Assembly: GCF_006385705.1 (NCBI RefSeq)
Contig: NZ_VFRQ01000002.1
Span: forward strand, 248,001-312,000
DNA length: 64,000 bases
DNA from: Pontibacter mangrovi
GTDB taxonomy: Bacteria; Bacteroidota; Bacteroidia; Cytophagales; Hymenobacteraceae
Reading direction: 5' to 3'
In this document: positions 17,262 through 26,184 of the stretch, piece by piece
Numbering within the stretch: the first letter of the stretch is position 1
Layout of the letters: each line of letters begins with the position of its first letter
The notes under the pieces: model-generated
The model's database searches: none
What the model saw: the letters and a program-made list of their open reading frames with translations, nothing else
What the model was told of the DNA's origin: nothing
Position numbers and translations under genes: made by a program

Positions 17262-18122
17262 ATGCAACTGGAGGACATCAAAACCATAGGCATAATCGGT
17301 GCCGGCACCATGGGCCAGGGCATTGCCCAGGTATGCGCGCAGGCAGGGTATAAAACGATGGTTTTTGATGTTGAGGCACAGGCGCTGGAGAAGGCGCGGC
17401 AACGTATCCTTCAGAACCTGGATAAAGGTATGGAGCGCGGGAAGCTAACGAATGCTGATAAAGAAGCCGCCCTGAAAAACCTGACTTATACCGGCGACAT
17501 GCTACAGCTGCGCTGCGATGTGGTTATTGAGGCGGTGGTGGAGCGGCTGGAGGTGAAGCAGAGCATCTTTCAGGAATTGGCCAATATCAACACGCCCGCT
17601 ACCATCCTTGCCTCTAACACGTCCTCTATCCCGATAACGCAGATTGCCGCAGCCGTGCCTAACCCGGAGCGCGTGGTGGGCATGCACTTCTTTAACCCGG
17701 CACACATCATGAAACTGGTGGAGGTAATTTCCGGTGCCGCCACTTCTCCTGAAGTAGCGCACATTATAAAAGAACTCGCAGGGAAGCTAGGTAAGACTGC
17801 CGTGATGACAAAGGACTCGCCGGGCTTTATCGTGAACCGCGTGGCGCGACCTTATTACACAGAAGCCCTGAAACTATTGGAGGAAGGCGTGGCCGACGTA
17901 GAAACCATTGACAAGCTGATGCAGGCCAGTGGCTTTAGAATGGGCCCTTTTGAGCTCATGGACCTGATCGGCGTGGATACCAATTATTCCGTAACCACCT
18001 CCATGTTTGAGGCCTTTCAGTATGAGGCCAGGTTCAGGCCGAGCCATATACAGCAGCAACTGGTGAATGCCGGGCACTGTGGCCGCAAGTCGGGCCAAGG
18101 ATTTTATACTTATGCGAACTAA
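17262..18122 (+). CDS. 3-hydroxybutyryl-CoA dehydrogenase
   Basis: A 286-residue NAD-dependent dehydrogenase that oxidises (S)-3-hydroxyacyl-CoA to 3-ketoacyl-CoA. The Rossmann motif GAGTMGQGIAQVCAQAGY (about 12-29) is followed by the catalytic segment GMHFFNPAHIMKLVEVI with His and Glu of the His-Glu pair, SPGFIVNRV, and the C-terminal helical domain GFRMGPFELMDLIGVDTN that closes the active site. The length and single-domain form match Hbd/PaaH rather than the large FadB fusion. The stop overlaps the next gene by 11 bases, so the two are co-translated. It is likely part of fatty-acid or butanoate metabolism. Confidence 0.94.
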   Translation: MQLEDIKTIGIIGAGTMGQGIAQVCAQAGYKTMVFDVEAQALEKARQRILQNLDKGMERGKLTNADKEAALKNLTYTGDMLQLRCDVVIEAVVERLEVKQSIFQELANINTPATILASNTSSIPITQIAAAVPNPERVVGMHFFNPAHIMKLVEVISGAATSPEVAHIIKELAGKLGKTAVMTKDSPGFIVNRVARPYYTEALKLLEEGVADVETIDKLMQASGFRMGPFELMDLIGVDTNYSVTTSMFEAFQYEARFRPSHIQQQLVNAGHCGRKSGQGFYTYAN

Positions 18123-18528
18123 GCTCATACTTTTCATACTGTCCATACTTGCCTTTTCGTGCAACAACAGCAATAACAACAGCCCTGTTATACCCAACGT
18201 GCCGGTAAACGCGCAGATCAGTGTAAACAGCCAGCTGTACCCCGACCTGCTCCAGGATGGCGGCTATGCTTACCTGCCAGATGGCTACAACGGCATTATT
18301 GTGGTGCGGCAGAACGCCGGCAGCTACCTTGCCTTTGAGCGTACCTGCACCTACGACCCTAGCTCTGACTGTGTGCTGGAGGTAGACCAATCGCGGCTCT
18401 ACATAACTGACCCCTGCTGCGGTTCCCAGTATAATTTGCAGGGCCAGGTGATTGGCGGACCGGCCATTTCGGCCTTGCGGCAATACAGAACCTCCTTGGT
18501 GGCCTCTACGCTCTATATCACCAATTAA
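18112..18528 (+). CDS. Rieske-like lipoprotein without cluster ligands
   Basis: A 138-residue lipoprotein starting at the ATG at 18112, inside the previous gene, with signal MRTKLILFILSILAFSC and the lipid-bearing Cys at 17. The mature part follows the layout of a small Rieske domain: a first loop CTYDPSSDC and a second loop DPCCGSQYNLQGQVIGGPA. Rieske proteins need C-x-H and C-x-x-H to hold the [2Fe-2S] cluster. Here the histidines are replaced (CTY, and CCGSQY where CPCHGS is usual), so the fold is probably kept but the cluster lost. The role is unknown; the 11-base overlap ties its expression to the dehydrogenase. Confidence 0.75.
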   Translation: MRTKLILFILSILAFSCNNSNNNSPVIPNVPVNAQISVNSQLYPDLLQDGGYAYLPDGYNGIIVVRQNAGSYLAFERTCTYDPSSDCVLEVDQSRLYITDPCCGSQYNLQGQVIGGPAISALRQYRTSLVASTLYITN

Positions 18529-18661
18529 AATTTATACTTTGATTTACAAGAGCTTAAATACGGCAGAAAGTTTTTTTTAGAGTCATACTTGCGTATTAAG
18601 CTTTACTGCCGTAATATTGCATCATCAAACGGCGAGACAGTTGCCGACGATAACATAACAT

Positions 18662-18735
18662 TCCTCCTTAGCTCAGTTGGTTAGAGCACCTGACTGTTAA
18701 TCAGGGGGTCCCTGGTTCGAGCCCAGGAGGGGGAG
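18662..18735 (+). tRNA. tRNA-Asn (anticodon GTT)
   Basis: A 74-base cloverleaf: acceptor stem TCCTCCT/AGGGGGA, D arm with GTTGGTTAGAGC, anticodon stem-loop CTGACTGTTAATCAG with anticodon GTT, T arm CCTGGTTCGAGCCCAGG and discriminator G. CCA is not encoded. Confidence 0.97.
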
Positions 18736-18742
18736 CTTAAAG

Positions 18743-18782
18743 AAAAGCCACTTACGCGTAAAACCGTTAAGTGGCTTTTTTA
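18743..18782 (+). terminator. Terminator after tRNA-Asn
   Basis: A 12-bp perfect stem (AAAAGCCACTTA at 18743-18754 with 18768-18779) followed by TTTTT. It begins 7 bases after the tRNA. Directly beyond it ATTTGCATAC is repeated (18782-18791 and 18793-18802). Confidence 0.92.
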
Positions 18783-18943
18783 TTTGCATACGATTTGCAT
18801 ACATAAGCACCTAAATACTGTCATTCTTGGTAGTATGATGACTTTCCCGACCCTTTGCCGAACTCCCTGATCTATCTTCTGGAAGCATAACAACCAGCAT
18901 AATCTGCCGGAAAACTAAACGTCGTGCCCCTAAAGTATAAACT

Positions 18944-20275
18944 TCAGGCATTGTGTTGCCGCTGCCGCTCCATCATGTCCACCACCAGCCCCGACCAGGT
19001 AAAGTCCTCTGCCCCGTGGCCAGCGCCGGTAAAGGGATCGTAGTACTCCCTGAAACCGCTCTTGCTGATAAGCTGCTTCACGCTTTGCAACAGGTTACCG
19101 GCCTCTTCGGTATAGCCTTTCTCCAGCAGATGCTCCTGTATGAACCAGTTAAACATGACCCAGGTGGGGCCGCGCCAAAGGTACAGCGACTCGTTAGGGT
19201 TAAAGGCGGGTTCATCTATGGCAAGCGAAGGCACTGGAAATGGCACATGGAAACCGTCTTTATGCAGCAGGTGCCGCTCCAGCACGCGCTGGCATACTTC
19301 CTTGGGTACAGCTTTGAGCACCACCGGGAAAAAGAGAGTGCCTGTGCGTACTTTTAGTTTGTCGAAATGATGCCCGTGCAGGTCGTAAAAAGCCGCGTCT
19401 TTTTCGTCAAACATGCGCTGCAAAATGCTCTGCCCGGTTATACTTGCCTGTTCCCGGAAATGGGCTTCGTCCTCATCGCCAAGTATGGCGCATAGCTCCG
19501 CCAGCGCTTCCAGGTTTTGTGCATAGACGGTGTTGAACCCCACATCCTTCACAATAAATTTGTTGCTTTTGTAGAGCTCGGGCAGGTTATAATTCTTGAG
19601 GAAGTTATGGGCATCCACCTGCAGCACTTTCCAGAACAGCAGCGGCCCGGCTTTGCCCCTGTCGTAGCCCAGCACCGGGTCGTAGCTGGCTTTCCAGTCC
19701 ATCCCCGACTCAAAGGGCGAGATGATGGAGAGCAGCCCCTCCCCTTCAAAGTCGCGGTTGGCGGCCAGCCAGCGGTAGAACTTCTTTAGCCGCGGCAGCA
19801 TTTCCTTCACAAAGCCTAGATCCTCGTCGCCTTGGTAGATGCGCAGCACGGCCTGTGCGGCCAGCGGCGGCTGCACCAGCGCCGACATGTGCGGCTTATG
19901 GAGCTTCAGCACGTCCTCCGGGCGCAGCTGCAGCAGGTCGGTAATACGCCCCGGCCACAGGCGCTTCCAGTAGCTCATGTGCCCCACAAAGCCGTCGGGC
20001 CGTTGCATCTGGAACAGGCTGCGCATGTGCTTCTTCGCCATGTCCACCTCGCCCAAAGCCGCAAGCGTGAACACATGGAAGCAGGTATCCCAAAAAAATT
20101 GGAACGGGTAAGTTTCCGGGGAGGGCTTGGTGAAGTGGTAGGCAAAGCCGTCCCGCTCCCCGCTGATCATGTTGCGGTGCAGCAGGTGGCGAACTCGTTT
20201 TACCAGTTCCTCGTCCGACAGCAGCTGCTCGGCAGGCTGCACGCTTTTACTTGATGTAGGCATCCCACCCTGCAT
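18944..20275 (-). CDS. MGH1-like glycoside hydrolase (GH63-related)
   Basis: A 443-residue (alpha/alpha)6-barrel glycosidase without a signal peptide. Recognisable family blocks are FFWDTCFHVF (about 59-68), FESGMDWKASYDPV, which includes the acid Asp, YLWRGPTWVMFNWF, and EYYDPFTGAGHGAEDFTWSG near the end. They match the MGH1/GH63 group, which cuts mannosylglycerate, glucosylglycerate or related compatible solutes. The exact sugar is not determinable. It overlaps the SPW/VKOR gene by 29 bases (or 17 if Met5 at 20263 is the start, which has a G-rich site before it), so the two are translationally coupled, an unexpected pairing. Confidence 0.85.
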   Translation of the reverse strand: MQGGMPTSSKSVQPAEQLLSDEELVKRVRHLLHRNMISGERDGFAYHFTKPSPETYPFQFFWDTCFHVFTLAALGEVDMAKKHMRSLFQMQRPDGFVGHMSYWKRLWPGRITDLLQLRPEDVLKLHKPHMSALVQPPLAAQAVLRIYQGDEDLGFVKEMLPRLKKFYRWLAANRDFEGEGLLSIISPFESGMDWKASYDPVLGYDRGKAGPLLFWKVLQVDAHNFLKNYNLPELYKSNKFIVKDVGFNTVYAQNLEALAELCAILGDEDEAHFREQASITGQSILQRMFDEKDAAFYDLHGHHFDKLKVRTGTLFFPVVLKAVPKEVCQRVLERHLLHKDGFHVPFPVPSLAIDEPAFNPNESLYLWRGPTWVMFNWFIQEHLLEKGYTEEAGNLLQSVKQLISKSGFREYYDPFTGAGHGAEDFTWSGLVVDMMERQRQHNA

Positions 20276-21818
20276 AGCGCTGTGTTTTCGGTCCGAGAGG
20301 TATAGCCAGTGCCGCCACCGCCAGCCCCAGCACTAGCCCCGTGATATGAAGGGCCGTTGGGCCACCCAGGAACCACGGAGCCGCCGCCGCCGCAAGCCCC
20401 AGCAGCACGTTCAGGTAGCGGCCTATGCGCAGCGGCTCCCCCATGCAGATCACCGACACCACCACAACCAGCGAGCCTGTCAGGTGCAGCACATCCGCCA
20501 CAGTATCCTGTATCGGCACGCCAAACATACCCGGCGCAAACACCAGCGCCACCCCAAGCAAGGTAGAAATCAGCAGCGTCCACGGAAAGCTCATCCCCCA
20601 AACAGAGGCAGCGTATACCTTGCCCGGCTCTTCCGGAAACTTCATCAGCTCCGGTGCATGCTCCTCTTTCTCACCGCCCTCTATCGTGCCGCCTTCCCAG
20701 AACAGTTTCCAGAAGCCTTCGCCCTTCGCCATTTTCTTTTTCATGAACTGTATCATGGCAACCACCTCGTCTACCTCCAACGGGATCATGGGCAGCATGA
20801 TGGCGGCGGCCAAAAGGCAAAAGGTACACCAGGCCCCTACCATCACCGGCTGACTTATCACCAGGAAGATGTGCACCAGCCCCAGCGGAATGACCAGGAT
20901 GCCGAACACAGCGACCATCCACGGCATCGTGCGCCAGCGGGCAGGGCTGCCCATCCACCCCATCAGGAACTCAAAAGTATAAGCAATGGCCCCCAGGCCT
21001 GCATCGGAAATGGGCAGCGAGTGCGACATGCTGGAATTGAGCACCTGTTCGCTCTGCGGCCCGAAAAAAGGATCCCATACCGAATCCATATACCCTAGCT
21101 GAAAAGTGGCCAGGTAGCGCGACACGATCCAGCCCAGGAAGCCCAGCACCATCATGATCCAGCGCTGCGGCCAGCTGCTGGGGTTGTAGCTCCAGCCCGG
21201 TGGCACGGTTGGTCCCATTTTCATATACATGATCATGTTGGGCATCCCGGGAATAAGGATGGTGAGCGCAATAATGAGGGCTCCTACAAGCGTATCGTTG
21301 AGGTAAGCCACCGCCGAGGGCGACCAGAAAAGTATGGGCGCCATGGTGAGCCAGATGCCCACAAAGCAACAGATCCAGAGGCTGATGGGGCGGTTAGGCG
21401 TAAGGCCGCGCCACCCGAAGAAGATGAGCAAAGCACCGCTGATGATGTCGCTCCACTTCATGAACTGGATGCGCTGCTCCAGCGAGAGCCACACCGACCG
21501 GCCGCCGGAGGGCTCCACGGTGCCAATCCCGTAGTCGAAGGTGAAGGGAGAGATCAGCACCCAAAAACCAAGTATAACGATCATCCAGTAAACCCAGAGC
21601 GTTTGCATGTGGTGCATGTGCAGCATCTTCTGGCGCATCTCCGGGTCCATCTTCATCTCGTGGCTCTTGCCATTATCGCCATCTCCCTCGCCTTTGTGCA
21701 TTTCCTTGTTATGCTCCCGCATTTGCTTCTCGGCCATGGGCCGGGTTACGCCGCGCATGCCCATGCCGCCGCTCTGGTGCTGCCCATTACCGTTGTGCTT
21801 ATCTTGCTTCTTATCCAT
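20247..21818 (-). CDS. SPW-repeat / VKOR-like membrane fusion
   Basis: A 523-residue membrane protein. Residues 1-72 are hydrophilic and very rich in Met, His and Lys (QHQSGGMGMRG..MHHMQ), resembling soft-metal binding tails. Residues 75-190 hold SPW-type transmembrane repeats (LISPFTFDYG; MAPILFWSP). A middle part with several helices carries C331-x-x-C334 in GAWCTFCLLAAAIMLPM, the quinone-linked disulfide pair of vitamin K epoxide reductase-like proteins. A second SPW-like block closes the protein. It may relay disulfides or guard membrane thiols. Divergent from copB, it probably shares the intergenic control region at 21819-22118 with it. Confidence 0.75.
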   Translation of the reverse strand: MDKKQDKHNGNGQHQSGGMGMRGVTRPMAEKQMREHNKEMHKGEGDGDNGKSHEMKMDPEMRQKMLHMHHMQTLWVYWMIVILGFWVLISPFTFDYGIGTVEPSGGRSVWLSLEQRIQFMKWSDIISGALLIFFGWRGLTPNRPISLWICCFVGIWLTMAPILFWSPSAVAYLNDTLVGALIIALTILIPGMPNMIMYMKMGPTVPPGWSYNPSSWPQRWIMMVLGFLGWIVSRYLATFQLGYMDSVWDPFFGPQSEQVLNSSMSHSLPISDAGLGAIAYTFEFLMGWMGSPARWRTMPWMVAVFGILVIPLGLVHIFLVISQPVMVGAWCTFCLLAAAIMLPMIPLEVDEVVAMIQFMKKKMAKGEGFWKLFWEGGTIEGGEKEEHAPELMKFPEEPGKVYAASVWGMSFPWTLLISTLLGVALVFAPGMFGVPIQDTVADVLHLTGSLVVVVSVICMGEPLRIGRYLNVLLGLAAAAAPWFLGGPTALHITGLVLGLAVAALAIPLGPKTQRYAGWDAYIK

Positions 21819-22118
21819 TACAGGTATGTGCTAAATTTTATACTTTCTTTACCGATTCGGCAGTAACAAACTGATACTAAACAAGCTGGGCAACACAAAA
21901 ATGCATTAGCTCCGGCATCATCCTTAGGTTTACCCATCCTGTGCCGTAATGGTTTTACAGATGAAAGTATAGCCCTCTCTCCTGAAGCGTAGCCAGCTTA
22001 TTTATCACCTTCGTATTTTATACTTTGCCTCCCGACATTTTCGCAGCAATACATGACCAGCATCATTTAAAAGCTCTACGTCGTTCAATAAGTTAGAACA
22101 ACACCATAAGTTGATGAA
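21819..22118. promoter_or_regulatory. Divergent intergenic region, SPW/VKOR and copB
   Basis: 300 bases between divergent starts. It holds three AAGTATA/TATACTT copies (about 21838, 21965, 22019), the last as TTTATACTTTG. No clear metal-regulator operator or full TTTG-N19-TAnnTTTG promoter could be assigned, and no small gene was seen. Confidence 0.4.
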
Positions 22119-24257
22119 ATGACGCATCCTCACGAGCATCACCAGCACCATCATGGTTCTAAGAGCCAGGCTGAAAACGAAGCCAATAACATAGCCCAAA
22201 AGCTGGAGGAGAAAACGCTACACGCTCACCACGAAGCCATGCCGCACGGAGAAGGCACGCCCCCACCGCATGAAGAGCACATGGGCCATGCGGCGCACGG
22301 GGAGCACGGCCACGACCACCACCGCATGATGATCGCTGACTTCAAGAAGCGCTTCTGGGTATCACTGGTCTTAGCCATACCTGTGATCATACTTAGCCCG
22401 ATGGTGCAGCACATCCTGGGCTTCTCGCTGGACGTGCCTTACGCCATGTACATTGCCTTTGCGCTCTCCTCCATCATTTATTTCTACGGCGGCTGGCCTT
22501 TCCTGACGGGCTTGGTAGAAGAGGTAAAGAAAGGGGCGCCGGGCATGATGACGCTGATCGGGGTAGCCATCACGGTGGCTTATCTCTACAGCACCGCCAC
22601 CGTCTTTGGCCTGCAGGGGATGGACTTTTTCTGGGAGCTGGCCACGCTGATCGTGATCATGCTGCTGGGCCACTGGATCGAGATGCGCTCGGTGCTCGGG
22701 GCCTCCAAGGCGCTGGAGCTGTTGGTAAGTATGATGCCGGCCGAGGCCATGCTGATACGCGGTGGGGAGACGGTGAAAGTGCGGATTGAGGAGCTGAAGA
22801 AAAATGATCTGATACTGGTGAAACCCGGCGAGAAGGTACCGGCCGACGGCGTGGTGGAGGACGGCGAGAGCCACCTGAACGAAAGCATGCTGACCGGCGA
22901 GAGCAAGCCCGTTAAAAAGAGCAAAGGCGATAAAGTAATCGGCGGATCCATTAACGGCAACGGGGTGCTGCGGGTGAAGGTGGAGCATACCGGCAAAGAG
23001 AGCTACCTGAACAAAGTGATCACCCTGGTGCAGGAGGCGCAGAAAACCAAGTCGGAGACGCAGCGCCTGGCCGACCGTGCCGCCAAGTGGCTGACTTACG
23101 TGGCCCTCACCGCAGGTTTCGGCACGCTGGCTGTGTGGCTCATACTTGGGCAGGACTTTGCCTTTGCCCTGGAGCGCATGGTAACCGTGATGGTTATCTC
23201 CTGCCCGCATGCGCTGGGATTGGCTGTGCCGCTGGTGGTGGCCATCTCTACGGCCGTTTCGGCCAACAACGGCCTGCTTATCCGCAACCGCACCGCCTTC
23301 GAGAACTCCCGCAGGATCACCACCATCATCTTCGACAAGACCGGTACCCTCACCCAGGGCTCCCATGAGATCGCTTCTGTCGTCACTTTTGAGAATGCTA
23401 TCGATAAAAAGGAAATGCTGCGTCTGGCAGCCGGGGTGGAACAGAACTCCGAGCATTACATCGCACAGGCCATACTTAGGAAGGTGAAAGCGGATGGTAT
23501 ACCTGTCCCTCCGTCCCAGTCTTTTAACTACCTGCCAGGTAAAGGGCTGGAGGGCAAGGTGGAAGGAAAAGACGTGAAGGTAGTGGGGCCAAACTATATG
23601 CAGGAGTATAACATACAGGTACCTGCCAGCCAGGCCGAGGAGGGTGTGGAAACAGTGGTTTATACTTTAGTAGATGGAGCACCGGTTGGCTACATCACCA
23701 TGCGCGACCAGATCCGGGAAGAGTCTGCCGGGGCGATACAGGTGCTGAAAGAGAACGGCATCAAAAACCTGCTGCTCACCGGCGACAATGAGCGCGTGGC
23801 CAAAAGCGTGAGCGACAAGCTGCAGATGGACGGTTACCTGGCCAACGTGCTGCCGCACCAGAAACAGGAGAAGGTAAAAGAGCTGCAGGCCAAAGGTGAA
23901 TTCGTGGCTATGACCGGCGACGGCGTGAACGACGCCCCTGCCCTGGCGCAGGCCGACGTGGGCATTGCCATTGGCTCGGGTACCGACGTGGCCGCCGAAA
24001 CAGCCGATATCATACTGGTGAACAGCAATCCGCAGGACATCGCTTCGCTTATACTTTTCGGCAAGGCCACTTATAAGAAGATGATACAGAACCTGATCTG
24101 GGCCACGGCTTACAACGTGGTGGCCGTGCCGCTGGCGGCGGGTATCCTGTATAACCAAGGCATCATGATCTCGCCGGCTGTGGGGGCTGCGCTGATGAGC
24201 CTGAGCACCGTGATCGTGGCCATCAACGCGCAGCTGCTGCGCAAGAAGATAAAGTAA
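22119..24257 (+). CDS. copB: CopB-type heavy-metal P-ATPase
   Basis: A 712-residue P1B ATPase that exports copper or a related metal across the inner membrane. The N-terminus is His-rich (HPHEHHQHHHGS, then MPHGEGTPPPHEEHMGHAAHGEHGHDHH), and there is no CxxC HMA domain. The ion-site motif in the sixth helix is CPH (Cys362-Pro-His364), the P1B-3/CopB signature, unlike CPC in CopA. Catalytic parts are TGES in the actuator domain, the phosphorylated Asp406 in DKTGTLT and TGDGVNDAPAL. It is followed after 87 bases by a Met-rich lipoprotein, which supports a copper role. No metalloregulator gene lies nearby. Confidence 0.93.
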   Translation: MTHPHEHHQHHHGSKSQAENEANNIAQKLEEKTLHAHHEAMPHGEGTPPPHEEHMGHAAHGEHGHDHHRMMIADFKKRFWVSLVLAIPVIILSPMVQHILGFSLDVPYAMYIAFALSSIIYFYGGWPFLTGLVEEVKKGAPGMMTLIGVAITVAYLYSTATVFGLQGMDFFWELATLIVIMLLGHWIEMRSVLGASKALELLVSMMPAEAMLIRGGETVKVRIEELKKNDLILVKPGEKVPADGVVEDGESHLNESMLTGESKPVKKSKGDKVIGGSINGNGVLRVKVEHTGKESYLNKVITLVQEAQKTKSETQRLADRAAKWLTYVALTAGFGTLAVWLILGQDFAFALERMVTVMVISCPHALGLAVPLVVAISTAVSANNGLLIRNRTAFENSRRITTIIFDKTGTLTQGSHEIASVVTFENAIDKKEMLRLAAGVEQNSEHYIAQAILRKVKADGIPVPPSQSFNYLPGKGLEGKVEGKDVKVVGPNYMQEYNIQVPASQAEEGVETVVYTLVDGAPVGYITMRDQIREESAGAIQVLKENGIKNLLLTGDNERVAKSVSDKLQMDGYLANVLPHQKQEKVKELQAKGEFVAMTGDGVNDAPALAQADVGIAIGSGTDVAAETADIILVNSNPQDIASLILFGKATYKKMIQNLIWATAYNVVAVPLAAGILYNQGIMISPAVGAALMSLSTVIVAINAQLLRKKIK

Positions 24258-24344
24258 GCCCGGCTATACTTCCGCGGGAAAAATTCATACTATACTTTAT
24301 GCAAATCGTACAAATCACTAACAAACTTTAAATAACCTACAGCT

Positions 24345-24827
24345 ATGAAAAAATTAATAGTACCAAGTATTTTCCTGCTTATACTAACAGCGAGCAGCTG
24401 CCAAAGGGAGGCAACCGTGCAGGAGGTAATGGATAACGAGGCGCAGCGCAAGGAAGTATACGCCACCATTATGGACAACCCCGAAATGCGCCAGGAGATG
24501 ATGCAGGCGATGCGCAACCATCCGCAGGGCGGCATGATGATGGGACAAGGCATGATGGGCCGGGGCCGCATGATGGGGGATACAAGTATGATGATGAGCG
24601 ACACCGCCATGATGGGTGGCATGAGCCGTGAAAACATGCGCACGATGATGCAGCAGATGATAGCTGCCTGCGCCGAAGACTCCGCTAACTGTACCCAAAT
24701 GGCGCAGATGATGACCCAGCACCGCCAGATGATGCAGGGCATGATGCGGCAGATGCGCCAAAAGGGGATGATGGATGAGAGTTGTTATCAGCAGATGATG
24801 AAGAACATGGGAAACACACCTAAATAA
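24345..24827 (+). CDS. Methionine-rich lipoprotein, likely copper-binding
   Basis: A 160-residue lipoprotein: signal MKKLIVPSIFLLILTASSC with the lipid Cys at 19. I count 37 methionines (about 23 %), many in runs (MMMGQGMMGRGRMM; MMMSDTAMMGGM), plus several His and three further Cys. Such Met clusters bind Cu(I) or Ag(I) in the periplasm, as in CusF-, PcoE- or CopB-type outer-membrane N-termini. It is placed straight after copB and is probably co-regulated. No enzyme fold is visible. A periplasmic metal sponge or chaperone is the simplest reading. Confidence 0.75.
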   Translation: MKKLIVPSIFLLILTASSCQREATVQEVMDNEAQRKEVYATIMDNPEMRQEMMQAMRNHPQGGMMMGQGMMGRGRMMGDTSMMMSDTAMMGGMSRENMRTMMQQMIAACAEDSANCTQMAQMMTQHRQMMQGMMRQMRQKGMMDESCYQQMMKNMGNTPK

Positions 24828-25066
24828 AAGGATGAAGGTTACACATACGCTTCGGCACACCGGAACCTCCCATGAGCTATCCGAAACATGCTGAATCCGA
24901 TACATGGTGCACCCGGGAAGATCGATGCTGCGCCACGTAGCCTTTTGGCGCTGCACCCGGTGTATGTCAAGCTTCCGGCAAGCGCCTAAGTATACTTGCG
25001 CTTTTCTCTAAGCCTGATGACGCCTGAAATCCTGCCTGAAAAATTTCGCCCGGCTGCTTAAATGTA

Positions 25067-25074
25067 TATCTTTG
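25067..25074 (+). promoter_or_regulatory. -7 element of the beta-propeller gene
   Basis: TATCTTTG fits TAnnTTTG, and TTTC at 25044-25047 stands 19 bases upstream in the -33 position. Transcription would start near 25081, about 54 bases before the ATG. The rest of the gap 24828-25134 shows no gene. Confidence 0.5.
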
Positions 25075-25134
25075 GTTTCATCACCTACAAGCCTGCTACT
25101 GTCAAGCCTTGGAATACTCTAACCCTGTGTTATC

Positions 25135-26184
25135 ATGAAGCAATACCTGAAAACCTGCTTGCTCCTTGTATGGGCAGTCTTTTGTATCATCACGGCCACC
25201 GCTGCCAGTGCCGTGGTTAACGGAAAACAGCCCAATGCGGCGATCGCTCCCAACGGCACGGTACGGGTGGTGTTTGGGCAGGGAGACGGAATCTATTGTA
25301 TGGTTTCTACCGATAACGGGCAACACTTTTCGGAACCGGAGCAGGTAGCCGTCCTTCCGGATATGCACCTGGGCATGTCGCGGGGGCCGCAAATCGCGTC
25401 CTCCAGAAACTACAGCCTTATTGCTGCCATGGACAAAGCCGGCAACATACACGCCTACCAGCTAAACCACAGCACAGGTAAATGGACCACAGTGGCCCAA
25501 GCCAATGACCTGGACGGCTCGGCACCAGAAGGCCTGATGGCGCTCACTGCCGACGACAAAGACGGGTTTTATGCCGTGTGGCTGGATACCCGCGGAAACA
25601 AGAAAAACAAAGTATACTTCTCTTCCCTTCATGGCGGCAAAACCGCTTGGGCAGCAAACAAGCTGGTGTATGCCTCCCCTGACGAATCGGTCTGCGAGTG
25701 CTGCAAACCCAACATCACCTTTAACCACAACAAGCTGACCATCTCCTTCCGGAACTGGCTTAACGGCTCGCGCGACATTTACCATACTTCTTCCACAGAC
25801 AAGGACAACACGTTCACGGCACCTGAAAAATTTGGCCAGGGCACCTGGAAACTGGAAGGCTGCCCCATGGACGGCGGCGGCATCGCTCTCAACGCTAAAG
25901 GACAGGTAAGTTCGGTATGGCAGCGCAAAGGCGAGATTTTCTATTGCCAGGAAAACCAGCCGGAGCAGAAAGTAGCTACCGGCAGAAGCTGTGCCCTGAC
26001 GCAGGACGGCACCCATACCAGCATTGTATGGCAGGAAGAGGGCCACATCAAATACAAAGAGTTAAACACGAATACCACCCAGGACCTGGGCAAAGGCAAC
26101 ACCCCCCGGATCTATACATTACCGAACGGAAAAACCCTGTGCCTCTGGGAAGCGGAAGCCACTGTGCAGCACAAAGTAATCTGA
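25135..26184 (+). CDS. Secreted sialidase-like beta-propeller, Cys motif
   Basis: A 349-residue exported protein with signal MKQYLKTCLLLVWAVFCIITATAASA. The mature part shows repeated blades of BNR/sialidase type (STDNGQHFSEPEQV; SSTDKDNTFTAPEKF; SLHGGKTAWAANKLV). The middle carries ESVCECCKPNITF and a later blade has KLEGCPMDGGGIALN; the closely spaced cysteines (C-x-C-C) and GCPMDG look like a metal or heme site rather than a sialidase active site. The Arg triad and Glu/Tyr of true sialidases were not identified. Its place after copB and the Met-rich lipoprotein makes a periplasmic copper-related role plausible, but this is inference. Confidence 0.65.
   Translation: MKQYLKTCLLLVWAVFCIITATAASAVVNGKQPNAAIAPNGTVRVVFGQGDGIYCMVSTDNGQHFSEPEQVAVLPDMHLGMSRGPQIASSRNYSLIAAMDKAGNIHAYQLNHSTGKWTTVAQANDLDGSAPEGLMALTADDKDGFYAVWLDTRGNKKNKVYFSSLHGGKTAWAANKLVYASPDESVCECCKPNITFNHNKLTISFRNWLNGSRDIYHTSSTDKDNTFTAPEKFGQGTWKLEGCPMDGGGIALNAKGQVSSVWQRKGEIFYCQENQPEQKVATGRSCALTQDGTHTSIVWQEEGHIKYKELNTNTTQDLGKGNTPRIYTLPNGKTLCLWEAEATVQHKVI

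Noticed and set aside
18782-18802. Direct repeat ATTTGCATAC after the tRNA-Asn terminator, as a possible attachment site
   Set aside because: No integrase or mobile-element gene lies within reach and there is no second copy at a distance, so an att site cannot be supported.
22371-23456. 361-codon open frame antisense to copB
   Set aside because: The plus strand has all CopB motifs. The antisense frame is rich in His and Gln and arises from codon bias.
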